Assembly: GCF_900240305.1 (NCBI RefSeq)
Contig: NZ_LT964854.1
Coordinates: forward strand, 186,001 to 250,000
Length of the DNA: 64,000 nucleotides
Reading direction: 5' to 3'
Origin: Ottowia massiliensis
GTDB taxonomy: Bacteria > Pseudomonadota > Gammaproteobacteria > Burkholderiales > Burkholderiaceae_C
The notes below the pieces were generated by a model. It searched no databases and had not been told where the DNA came from. It was given only the letters and a program-made list of their open reading frames with translations. The first letter of the stretch is position 1. Each line of letters starts with the position of its first letter. Both the position numbers and the translations under genes were made by a program. Shown here piece by piece: positions 31,800 to 39,780 of the stretch.

Positions 31800-33689
31800 A
31801 TGATGCGAACACTTCAGCGAGGCTTTGTGTGCTTTGCCCTGGCGCTGGGGCTGGCAGGCTGCGGCGGCGGTGATGGAGATGCCGCCAGCGCCGGATCGGC
31901 GCCAGTCATCACGGCGCAGCCGCAGTCCGTCACCATTTCCAGCAGCGGGGTGACCACGCTGCGCGTGGCGGCCACGGGCAGCGGCGCGCTCAGCTACCAG
32001 TGGCGGCGCGGCGGCGCGGCCATCGGCGGGGCCACGTTTTCCAGCTACACCACCAGCATGGCGGGCAGCTACGCCGTGGTGGTGAGCAACGCCTACGGCA
32101 GCGTGACGAGCAACACCGCCACCGTGACGGTTCATGACGACGCGGGCACGCCCGGCAACGCCTGGAACATCCACACCGGCAGCCACGCGCCTGATCTGGC
32201 AGACACCAGCGGCTGGCTGCCTCTTTCCATTGCGCTGGACACGCTGGAGGTCAGCAGCGCTTCGCCGCGCCTGTCGGTGAACCGCGCCAGCAGCAGCATG
32301 GCCACGGTTTCAGTGGACGGCATGGCGGCCATCACCCTCACGCGCGACAGCTACGGCCTGACCATTCGCAACCAGCTCAGCGGCGACACGCACGTGGCCT
32401 TCAACCTCAGCGGCGCGGGCGTCACGCCGCTGACGGTGTACAGCGCCAATGACTACAAGCTGGCGCTCTCGGGCGCGGCCATTGCCAGCGGCGACGGCCC
32501 GGCGCTGAACCTGCAATCGAAACAAACGGCCTTCATCGAGCTGACGGGCATCAACACCCTGACCGACTCCGCCACCTGGAGCGCGCGCACCAGGGACGAC
32601 GGCAGCGCCATGGACCTGAAAGCCACGCTGTTTGCCGAAGGCCCCGTCGTGTTCAGCGGCAGCGGCTCGCTGGCCATCAGCGCCACGCCAAGGCACGCGC
32701 TGGCCAGCGACGCGCACGTGCGCCTGCGCAGCGGCACGCTCACCCTCGCGGCCGCCGCCAGGGACGGCCTGCGCGCCGCCCAGGCCTTCGTGATGGATGG
32801 CGGGCAGCTGGGCATCACCGCGCCAGCGGGCAAGGGCATCAGGGTAAAAGGCAAGGAAAGCAACGCTGTCGGCAACACGCCGGCGCTGGGCTTTGTCGCC
32901 ATCAATGACGGCGCGCTGTCCGTCACCAGCCGCGACAAGGGCATGACCGCCTCCTGGAAGAGCAGCGACGGCAAAACGGCCGACACGGCGGACGACCCCG
33001 ATCCGCGCGTGACGATCAACGGCGGCGCGGTCACCATCACCACCACCGGCGCGCCCCGGGAAAACGCCAATGCGGCGGGCGGCAAAGACGCGCTTTCGCC
33101 CAAGGGCATCGAAGCCCGATCCGCGCTCACCGTCAATGGCGGCTCCGTCACCGTCAATGCCACGGACGACGCCTTCAAGGCAGGCTCCGCCGTGACCGTG
33201 TCTGGCGGGCGCGTTTACGTTGCCAGCAGCAAAGCCAGCGCGGTGGATTCCAGCGGAGCGCTCACCATCTCCGGCGGCTACATGGTGGCCATTGGCGCCA
33301 GCGCCACCGAAAGCGCGCTGAACGCCAGCCGGGGCGCCTTCACCGTCACGGGCGGCGTGTTCGTCGGCATCGGCGGCGGCAACAGCACGCCCGCCGCCGA
33401 CGCAGCCGCGCAAAACATCATCTCTGCGCGCAACGTGAGCGCCGGCCTGTGGACGCTGCGCGATGCCTCCGGCAACGCCGTGTTCTCATACCACGCGCCG
33501 AAACCGGCACAGGCCCTGCTCGCCAGCTCGCCGCTCATCGTCACGGGCGGCTCCTACTCGGCAGTTACGGGCGGCGCGCTGGGCAGCGCGGGCGAAGACT
33601 TCCACGGCCTGGCCATCAGCCCCACCACCCACACGGGCGGCACGGCCGGCCGCAGCGTCACCATCTCCGGCCGCCTGACAGCCATGTGA
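31800..33689 (+). CDS. Large secreted lipoprotein with Ig-like and carbohydrate-binding beta-helix domains
   Basis: 629 residues from ATG 31800 (ATG 31803 equally possible); CAGGAGC lies 10 bases upstream. A lipobox, LALGLAGC, gives a lipid-anchored Cys near residue 20. Next is an Ig-like fold (about 35-110: ITAQPQSVTISSSG, YQWRRGGAAIGGAT, GSYAVVVSNAYGSVTS). The long rest is a run of short strand repeats (VTINGGAVTITTTG, LTVNGGSVTVNATDDAFKAG, VTVSGGRVYVASS, LTISGGYMVAIGAS), as in the Cthe_2159-like carbohydrate-binding beta-helix family. The DDAFK/DALSPKGI turns fit its metal-binding loops. Likely surface exposed; ligand unknown. A strong terminator follows. Confidence 0.82.
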   Translation: MMRTLQRGFVCFALALGLAGCGGGDGDAASAGSAPVITAQPQSVTISSSGVTTLRVAATGSGALSYQWRRGGAAIGGATFSSYTTSMAGSYAVVVSNAYGSVTSNTATVTVHDDAGTPGNAWNIHTGSHAPDLADTSGWLPLSIALDTLEVSSASPRLSVNRASSSMATVSVDGMAAITLTRDSYGLTIRNQLSGDTHVAFNLSGAGVTPLTVYSANDYKLALSGAAIASGDGPALNLQSKQTAFIELTGINTLTDSATWSARTRDDGSAMDLKATLFAEGPVVFSGSGSLAISATPRHALASDAHVRLRSGTLTLAAAARDGLRAAQAFVMDGGQLGITAPAGKGIRVKGKESNAVGNTPALGFVAINDGALSVTSRDKGMTASWKSSDGKTADTADDPDPRVTINGGAVTITTTGAPRENANAAGGKDALSPKGIEARSALTVNGGSVTVNATDDAFKAGSAVTVSGGRVYVASSKASAVDSSGALTISGGYMVAIGASATESALNASRGAFTVTGGVFVGIGGGNSTPAADAAAQNIISARNVSAGLWTLRDASGNAVFSYHAPKPAQALLASSPLIVTGGSYSAVTGGALGSAGEDFHGLAISPTTHTGGTAGRSVTISGRLTAM

Positions 33690-33720
33690 GCCGGACGCCA
33701 GCAGGCCCCAGGCGCACCGC

Positions 33721-33759
33721 AAGCCCCGCCCGGCGCATACGCCCGGCGGGGCTTTTTTT
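33721..33759 (+). terminator. Rho-independent terminator after the lipoprotein gene
   Basis: AAGCCCCGCC (33721-33730) pairs with GGCGGGGCTT (33745-33754) and is followed by a T-run. Strong. Confidence 0.9.
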
Positions 33760-33893
33760 CAGAGCCTGTTCAGCGTCTGGCCGTGAGGGATGAACGCGCG
33801 GGAGGCTCTTGCGGCCCGGCGAAGATGGGCAGCGCCGCAGGCTGCCCGATTCCGCGCTTGCCGCACCCACGGATGGATTTCGAGAACAGGCCC
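33755..33893 (+). repeat. Family-2 repeat with both ends
   Basis: TTCAGAGCCTGTTCAGCGTCTGGCCGTGAGGG at the left and CGCACCCACGGATGGATTTCGAGAACAGGCCCTC at the right. The core GATGGGCAGCGCCGC is diverged. It fills the gap to rlmB. Confidence 0.7.
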
Positions 33894-34634
33894 TCATCCG
33901 CCGCGCTGGCGCAGCGCCTCATACAGGCAAATGCCGCTGGCGACCGAAACATTCAGGCTTTCCACCGCGCCCCGCATGGGAATGCGCACCAGCTCATCGC
34001 AGCTTCTGCGCGTGAGCTGGCGCAGCCCCGCGCCCTCCGCGCCCAGCACCAGCGCGGCGGGGCCGGCGAAATCGGCCTCGTACAGCGTCTTTTGCGCCTC
34101 ACCCGCCGTGCCCGTGACCCAGATGCCGCGCTCCTTGAGTTCGCCCAGCGTGCGCGCCAGATTTGTGACCATGAAATAAGGCACCGTCTCCGCCGCGCCG
34201 CTGGCCACCTTGGCCACCGTGGCGTTGATGCCCGCCGCGTGATCCTTGGGCGCGATCACGGCATGCGCGCCCGCGCCATCAGCCACGCGCAGGCATGCAC
34301 CCAGGTTGTGCGGATCGGTCACGCCATCCAGCACCAGCAGCAGCGGCGGCGCTTGCAGCCCATCCAGCAAATCGTCCAGCGAGCGCGAGCGCTCCAGCTC
34401 CGGCACGCGCGCGGCCACGCCCTGATGGCCCGCGCTGCCCGCCAGGCGGGTCAGGCGCAGGCCATCGGCCTCAATCACGCGCGCGCCCGCTTCTTGCGCG
34501 CGCGCCAGAAACTGCTTCATGCGCGCATCGCGCCGCGAAGCGTCCACATAAATCTCGATCACGGAAGCAGGCGCGACCTTGAGCCGCACACCCACGGCAT
34601 GAAAGCCAAACAAAACCTTGGAAGAGCCAGACAT
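33894..34634 (-). CDS. rlmB: 23S rRNA (guanosine-2'-O-)-methyltransferase RlmB
   Basis: 246 residues from ATG 34634; the frame is open further into repeat sequence but MSGSSKVLFGFHAV is the usual RlmB start. It methylates G2251 in the peptidyltransferase centre loop of 23S rRNA in E. coli. SpoU marks: LLVLDGVTDPHNLGACLRVAD, VAKVASGAAETVP, LVLGAEGAGLRQL (SAM knot) and IPMRGAVESLNVSVASGICLYEA. The N-terminal L30e-like RNA-binding part is present. Length matches. Confidence 0.95.
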   Translation of the reverse strand: MSGSSKVLFGFHAVGVRLKVAPASVIEIYVDASRRDARMKQFLARAQEAGARVIEADGLRLTRLAGSAGHQGVAARVPELERSRSLDDLLDGLQAPPLLLVLDGVTDPHNLGACLRVADGAGAHAVIAPKDHAAGINATVAKVASGAAETVPYFMVTNLARTLGELKERGIWVTGTAGEAQKTLYEADFAGPAALVLGAEGAGLRQLTRRSCDELVRIPMRGAVESLNVSVASGICLYEALRQRGG

Positions 34635-34689
34635 GAAGCCACCCGGAAAAAAAGAAAAAAAGCCGGCAGGGGCCGAGCCTTGAAAAAAA

Positions 34690-34845
34690 GCGAATTCTGG
34701 CTGCCCGATACCGGCCACGCCCTCGCACAGCGCAGGCAGGAGCCAGCCCGCGCCTTGCGCCCCATGGCGGTTTTCCCCTCGCATTCCACATTCCGCCCCT
34801 TTGCCCCTCACGGCCAGACTTTGGGCAGGTTCTTGCAGAACAGGG
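34690..34845 (-). repeat. Family-2 repeat, minus orientation
   Basis: CCCTCACGGCCAGACTTTGGGCAGG at the right end is the reverse of the family 5' end (CTGGCCGTGAGGGGC); GCGCCTTGCGCCCCATGG is the reverse of its core. Upstream of rlmB. Confidence 0.6.
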
Positions 34846-34931
34846 CGCGGCTGCCATTGACAAGACCAGTGCGGAGCGCGATCGCGGACTGGGCCAGCCA
34901 TGAATGCACAGCGATGAATATGCGGCTTTAT

Positions 34932-35019
34932 TTTGCTCTTTAATTAATAGCTAGATGTCCTAGTGGAAAGTGCGCAGACAGGCATTTTTACCCCATCAAA
35001 TTAGCTCCTGTTTTTGATG
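34932..35019 (+). repeat. Family-1 dispersed repeat, copy 8
   Basis: TTTGCTCTTTAATTAATAGCTAGATGTCCTAGTGG, then TGCGCAGACAGGCATTTTTACCCC and TTAGCTCCTGTTTTTGATG. Strong match. Confidence 0.82.
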
Positions 35020-35114
35020 AATCCGGGCGGGTACGCCTGTCCGGTTCAGCCGCCTGCGGCGCGGGGCCGGGCGGGCAAAGGGGTGGAAAGGTCAAGCAGT
35101 GCGGGCAGGTGGCG

Positions 35115-35172
35115 AAGGCTCATCTGCGGCTTGCGCCTTGCAGCCCATCTTGATTCGCAGTTTCTCCGCGCG
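35115..35172 (-). repeat. Family-2 repeat core fragment
   Basis: CATCTGCGGCTTGCGCCTTGCAGCCCATCTTGATTCGC is the reverse complement of the GATGGGCTGCAAGGCGCAA core. It lies just past the hrpA stop. Confidence 0.55.
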
Positions 35173-35177
35173 GGTTC

Positions 35178-38100
35178 TCAGCGCCCCACTTGCGCCCAGA
35201 CTTTTTCCAGGCGCTTGAGGCTCACGGGCTGGGGCGTGCGCAGCTCCTGGGCGAAAAAGCTCACGCGCAGCTCTTCAAGCAGCCAGCGCAGCTCTTGCAT
35301 GCGCTCGTCTTGCTGGCCTTTGCGCTCGGCCACCAGGCGCCAAAAACGCTGCTCTTGCGCGCGCGCCTCCTGCATGTGCCGGGTGTCGCGGGCGGGGTCG
35401 GCGCGGCGTTTGTCAAAGCGCAGTTGCACGGCTTTGAGGTAGCGCGGGTAGTGCTGAAGGGCGCTCCAGGGCGTGGCGGTGATGAAGTCGGGCGGCAGCA
35501 GGCGCTGCAATTGCTCGGCGGCGTCTTTGGCCGCTTCTGGGGCGGCTTTGGCGGCGTCTTTCACTTTGCGGGCGGCCTGGGCGTGTTCGGTCAGGATGTG
35601 GGCGGCCAGGCGCGCGATTTCGTTGGCGATGAGGGTCAGGCGCGCGCGGCCTTCTTCCACGCGGGCGGCAAAGGCGGCTTCGCTGGCGGGCAGCGGCTCC
35701 ATCAGAAAGGCGCGGTCCAGCGCCAGGTCGATGATTTGCTGGCGCAGCTGCCCTTCGGCGCCCAGCGGCATGTAGAGCACGGCCATTTTTTGCAGCTCGG
35801 GAATGTTTTTTTCGAGGTATTTGAGCGCGTCGCGGATTTGCAGGGCGAAAAGCCGCCGCAATCCGGCGCGGTGGCGCGCGGCGGCCACTTGCGGCTCGTC
35901 AAAGACTTCGATGGTGACGGCGTCGCCCGCGTCCACCAGCGCGGGAAAGCCGATGAGCGTCTGGCCTTTGCGGGAAATTTCCATCAGCTCGGGCAGCTCG
36001 CCAAAGCTCCAGCGGGTGTGGCGCTGGCTGGCGGCGTCGCTGCCAGCTTCGGTTTTGAGGGCGGCCCGCGCTGGCTGGGCGGGCGTTTGCGGCGCTTGGG
36101 GTGTTTCTGCCGGGTTGGCGGGGGCCGCGTCGGCGTTGAGTTCCGCCTTGGCGGCTTTCAGGCCGGCCAGCGCCTGAAAAGCGCCGCGCGCCTGGCCGCC
36201 CAGTTCGGCCTTGAGGGCGGCGAGGTTGCGGCCCGCGCCCAGCTGGCGGCCGTGTTCGTCCACCACGCGCACATTCATGAACAGGTGCGCGGGCAGCATG
36301 TCGAGCTTGAAGTCGGTGCGTTTGACATCCAGCCCGGTTTCGCTGCGCACGATTTGCAGCAGCGCGTCGGTCAGGCTGCCGTGGCCGAAGGCGTCGGGCG
36401 CGCCCAGTTTTTCGGCCAGCCGCGCGGCGCTTTCGGGCAGGGGCACGAAGCGGCTGCGGGGCTTTTGCGGCAGGCTTTTGAGCAGGGCCTGGATTTTTTC
36501 TTTCAGCATGCCGGGCACAAGCCACTCGCAGCGCGCTTCGCTGATTTGGTTGAGCACGAACAGCGGCGCGGTGACGGTGAGGCCGTCGCGCGCATCGCCC
36601 GGCTGGTGCAGGTAGGCGGCGGCGCAGTCCACGCCGCCCAGCCGCAGCATTTTGGGAAAGGCGGCGGTGGTGATGCCCGCCGCTTCGTGGCGCATGAGTT
36701 CTTCGCGGGTGAGCGTCAGCAGCCGGGGGTTGGCCTGGCTGGCTTGGCGCCACCACTTTTCAAAGTCGCGCCCGTTGCTGATGCCTTCGGGCACGTGCGC
36801 GTCGTAGAAGGCGTAGATGAGTTCGTCATCGACCAGCACGTCTTGCCGGCGGCTTTTGTGCTCCAGCTCCTGCACTTGGGCGATGGTGCGGGCGTTGGCC
36901 TGCAAAAAGGGCAGGCGGCGCGGCCAGTCGTCGGGCACGTTGCGCTCGGCCATGCCGTGCACCAGCGCTTCGCGGATGAAGATTTCGCGCGCCTCGCGCG
37001 GGTCGGCCTGGGCGTAGCTTTTGCGGCGGCCGCTGTAGACCGTCAGGCCGTAGAGCGTGGCGCGCTCGAAGGCGATGACGTCTTGCGCTTTTTTCTCCCA
37101 GTGCGGCTCCGCCAGCTGCTTTTTGAGCAGGTGGCCGCCCATTTCCTCCAGCCACTGCGGCTCGATGCCGGCGATGCCCCGGCCATATAGGCGCGTGGTT
37201 TCCACCAGCTCGGCGCAGACGATCCATTTGCCGGGCTTTTTGCGCAGGCGCGCGCCGGGGTGGCGGTGAAACTTGATGCCGCGCGCGCCCAGGTATTCCG
37301 CGCCGCCGTGGCCGCCGTGGCCGCCCCCGGCGTGGCCGTGCTGCCCTTCTTCCAGCTTGCAGCCCACGTTGCCCAGCAGGCCGGCCAGCAGGCTTTTGTG
37401 CAGGGCCTCGTAGCTGGCGGGGCGGATGTTTTCGCGCCATTGGTGCTCGGCGGCCACGGTGCGCAGCTGGGTGTGGATGTCGCGCCACTCGCGCACGCGG
37501 CGCACGCTGATGTAGTTTTGCCGCAGCAAGGCTTCCCACTGGCGGTTGCTGAGGCGGTGGGCAGGCGGATGGACCGGCGCTGTTTCAGGCATGAAATCGG
37601 CGTTTTGTCCTGGTGCAGACTCGTTTTTCTGCTCTTGTTTCTGGAGCATCCGCCGCGCTTGCGCCAGCGCTTGCGCGGCGCGCTGGGCGGCTGTTGCGCG
37701 CCCGCTTTCGCCTTTTTCGTCTTCTTGCGCCGGCATGGAGCGCCGCGAGCTGGCGGCGCGCCCTTCGCGCGCGTCTTGCAGCCACTGCCACAGGCGCAGG
37801 TAGCCGCTGAATTCGCTTTTGTCGTCGTCAAATTTGGCGTGCGCCTGGTCGGCCTGGGCTTGCGCCTGCAAAGGGCGGTCGCGCACGTCTTGCACGCTCA
37901 AGGCGGCGGCAATCACCAGCACTTCGCGCAGCGCGCCGCGCTCGCGCGCTTCGATCAGCATGCGGCCCACGCGCGGGTCCAGCGGCAGGCGGGCCAGCTC
38001 GCGGCCCAGCGGGGTGAGGGCTTGCGCTTCATTCATCGCGCCCAGCTCGGCCAGCAGGGCAAAGCCGTCGGCAATGGCGCGGCCCGAGGGCGCGTCGAGA

Positions 38101-39353
38101 AACGGAAAGTCTTCCACCCGCCCGCCTTCGCCGCCCAGGCGCAGCGCCTTCATGCGCAAGATGACGGCGGCCAGCGAGCTGCGCAGGATTTCGGGGTCGG
38201 TAAAGCGCGGGCGGCCCGCGAAGTCTTTTTCGTCATACAGGCGTATGCACACGCCGTTGCTCACGCGCCCGCAGCGGCCCGCGCGCTGGTTGGCCGCCGC
38301 CTGGCTGACTGGCTCCACCAGCAGCTGCTCCACCTTGCTGCGCAAGCTGTAGCGCTTGACGCGCGCCGTGCCCGCGTCCACCACGTATTTGATGCCGGGC
38401 ACCGTCAGCGAGGTTTCGGCCACGTTGGTCGCCAGCACGATGCGCGGGGCCGTGTGCGGGGCGAACACGCGGTCTTGCTCGGCCTGGCTCAGGCGCGCAA
38501 AAAGCGGCAGCACCTCCGCGCCGCGCGTGAGCGGGCTGTGCGACAAGTGCTGGCGCAAGTGGTCGGCCGCTTCGCGGATTTCGCGCTCGCCGGGCAGAAA
38601 CACCAGCACATCGCCCGCAGGCTGGCCCGTCCAAAGCTCATCGACCGCGCTGGCAATGGCGTCATTCAGGCCGTAATCGCGGCTTTCTTCAAAAGGCCGC
38701 CAGCGCTGCTCCACCGGATACGTGCGGCCCGAAACCATCAGCACCGGCGCGCTTTGGCCGCTGGCGTCGGCAAAGTGGCGGGCAAAGCGCTCGGCGTCAA
38801 TCGTGGCGGAGGTGACGATGAGCTTCAAATCAGGCCGCCGGGGCAGGATTTGCTTGAGGTAGCCCAGCAAAAAGTCAATGTTCAGGCTGCGCTCGTGGGC
38901 TTCGTCGATGATGAGCGTGTCGTAAGCCTTGAGCAGCGGGTCGGTCTGCGTTTCGGCCAGCAAGATGCCGTCGGTCATCAGCTTCACGCTCGCGCCGGGC
39001 GAGAGCCGGTCGCTGAAACGCACCTTGTAGCCCACCACTTCGCCCAGCGGCGTTTGCAGCTCATCGGCAATGCGCCGGGCCACGCTGGTGGCTGCGATGC
39101 GGCGCGGCTGCGTGTGGCCAATCAGCCGCCCGCGCTCGCCCGCTTGGGCGTTCAGCCTGCCGCGCCCCAGCGCCAGCGCCATCTTGGGCAGCTGCGTGGT
39201 TTTGCCCGAACCGGTTTCGCCGCAAACGATGATGACCTGATGCTTTTGCAGCGCCGCCTCGATTTCCGCGCGGCGGGCCGAAATGGGCAGCTCCGGCGGA
39301 AAGGCGATGACAGGGCGCGAAGAAGCTGAAGCGGGCGTGGCAGGGGCATTCAT
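35178..39353 (-). CDS. hrpA: ATP-dependent RNA helicase HrpA
   Basis: 1391 residues from ATG 39353. The frame continues upstream through a family-1 repeat but MNAPATPASASS is a sound start. HrpA is a DEAH-box 3'-5' helicase that in E. coli rescues stalled ribosomes. Marks: Walker A GETGSGKTTQ (about 45), HTQPRRIAATSVA, DEAH at 150-153, VTSATIDAERF, the LATNVAETSLTVPGI and QRAGRCGR motifs, then winged-helix, ratchet and OB regions. The long C-terminal DUF3418-type half (from about 830) is present, as in full-length HrpA. A Gly/His-rich stretch (GQHGHAGGGHGGHGG) at about 750 is an unusual insert. Single gene between repeats. Confidence 0.94.
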   Translation of the reverse strand: MNAPATPASASSRPVIAFPPELPISARRAEIEAALQKHQVIIVCGETGSGKTTQLPKMALALGRGRLNAQAGERGRLIGHTQPRRIAATSVARRIADELQTPLGEVVGYKVRFSDRLSPGASVKLMTDGILLAETQTDPLLKAYDTLIIDEAHERSLNIDFLLGYLKQILPRRPDLKLIVTSATIDAERFARHFADASGQSAPVLMVSGRTYPVEQRWRPFEESRDYGLNDAIASAVDELWTGQPAGDVLVFLPGEREIREAADHLRQHLSHSPLTRGAEVLPLFARLSQAEQDRVFAPHTAPRIVLATNVAETSLTVPGIKYVVDAGTARVKRYSLRSKVEQLLVEPVSQAAANQRAGRCGRVSNGVCIRLYDEKDFAGRPRFTDPEILRSSLAAVILRMKALRLGGEGGRVEDFPFLDAPSGRAIADGFALLAELGAMNEAQALTPLGRELARLPLDPRVGRMLIEARERGALREVLVIAAALSVQDVRDRPLQAQAQADQAHAKFDDDKSEFSGYLRLWQWLQDAREGRAASSRRSMPAQEDEKGESGRATAAQRAAQALAQARRMLQKQEQKNESAPGQNADFMPETAPVHPPAHRLSNRQWEALLRQNYISVRRVREWRDIHTQLRTVAAEHQWRENIRPASYEALHKSLLAGLLGNVGCKLEEGQHGHAGGGHGGHGGAEYLGARGIKFHRHPGARLRKKPGKWIVCAELVETTRLYGRGIAGIEPQWLEEMGGHLLKKQLAEPHWEKKAQDVIAFERATLYGLTVYSGRRKSYAQADPREAREIFIREALVHGMAERNVPDDWPRRLPFLQANARTIAQVQELEHKSRRQDVLVDDELIYAFYDAHVPEGISNGRDFEKWWRQASQANPRLLTLTREELMRHEAAGITTAAFPKMLRLGGVDCAAAYLHQPGDARDGLTVTAPLFVLNQISEARCEWLVPGMLKEKIQALLKSLPQKPRSRFVPLPESAARLAEKLGAPDAFGHGSLTDALLQIVRSETGLDVKRTDFKLDMLPAHLFMNVRVVDEHGRQLGAGRNLAALKAELGGQARGAFQALAGLKAAKAELNADAAPANPAETPQAPQTPAQPARAALKTEAGSDAASQRHTRWSFGELPELMEISRKGQTLIGFPALVDAGDAVTIEVFDEPQVAAARHRAGLRRLFALQIRDALKYLEKNIPELQKMAVLYMPLGAEGQLRQQIIDLALDRAFLMEPLPASEAAFAARVEEGRARLTLIANEIARLAAHILTEHAQAARKVKDAAKAAPEAAKDAAEQLQRLLPPDFITATPWSALQHYPRYLKAVQLRFDKRRADPARDTRHMQEARAQEQRFWRLVAERKGQQDERMQELRWLLEELRVSFFAQELRTPQPVSLKRLEKVWAQVGR

Positions 39354-39492
39354 AGGGCGGGCGATTATCTGGCGCGGCGTCTTCACGCGGGGCTGCCTGC
39401 GCAGCCGCTGCCCGCACGCGGCCTGCCAGCGCGGAAAAAGCGGAAAAGCGAAAAAGGAGCGAAGCAGGCGTGAGCGGTGGATAAGCTGCTTT

Positions 39493-39580
39493 TTTACGCT
39501 CTTATAGTCATAGCATGATGTCCTAGTGGATACTGCGCTAACAAGCATTTCCAGCCCCTTGAATTCGCTCCTTTTTTGGA
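39493..39580 (+). repeat. Family-1 dispersed repeat, copy 9
   Basis: TTACGCTCTTATAGTCATAGCATGATGTCCTAGTGG, then TGCGCTAACAAGCATTTCCAGCCCC and GAATTCGCTCCTTTTTTGG. Strong match. The rest of 39354-39780 holds no gene that I can see. Confidence 0.82.
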
Positions 39581-39780
39581 ACCTATCGGGCTAGAAAAGA
39601 ACAGGCAGCACACCTTGCCAGCTCCGCTGGCAAGCGCGCCGTGAACCTGCTTCTTTCAGCCATGGTTAGTCATGGCGCAATTTCTTCTGCCGTGCCCGCG
39701 CATCGGCAAGATGCGTTGGTCTTTGATTGAATGGCGGCAAACGGCGGACTTTTGAATTCAGCCGGACGGCGGGCCTGGCC

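Noticed and set aside
35190..39329. Very long plus-strand frames opposite hrpA (666 and 689 codons)
   Set aside because: They are antisense shadows of hrpA in very GC-rich sequence; composition is repetitive Ala/Gly/Val/Arg and no motif or ribosome site supports them.
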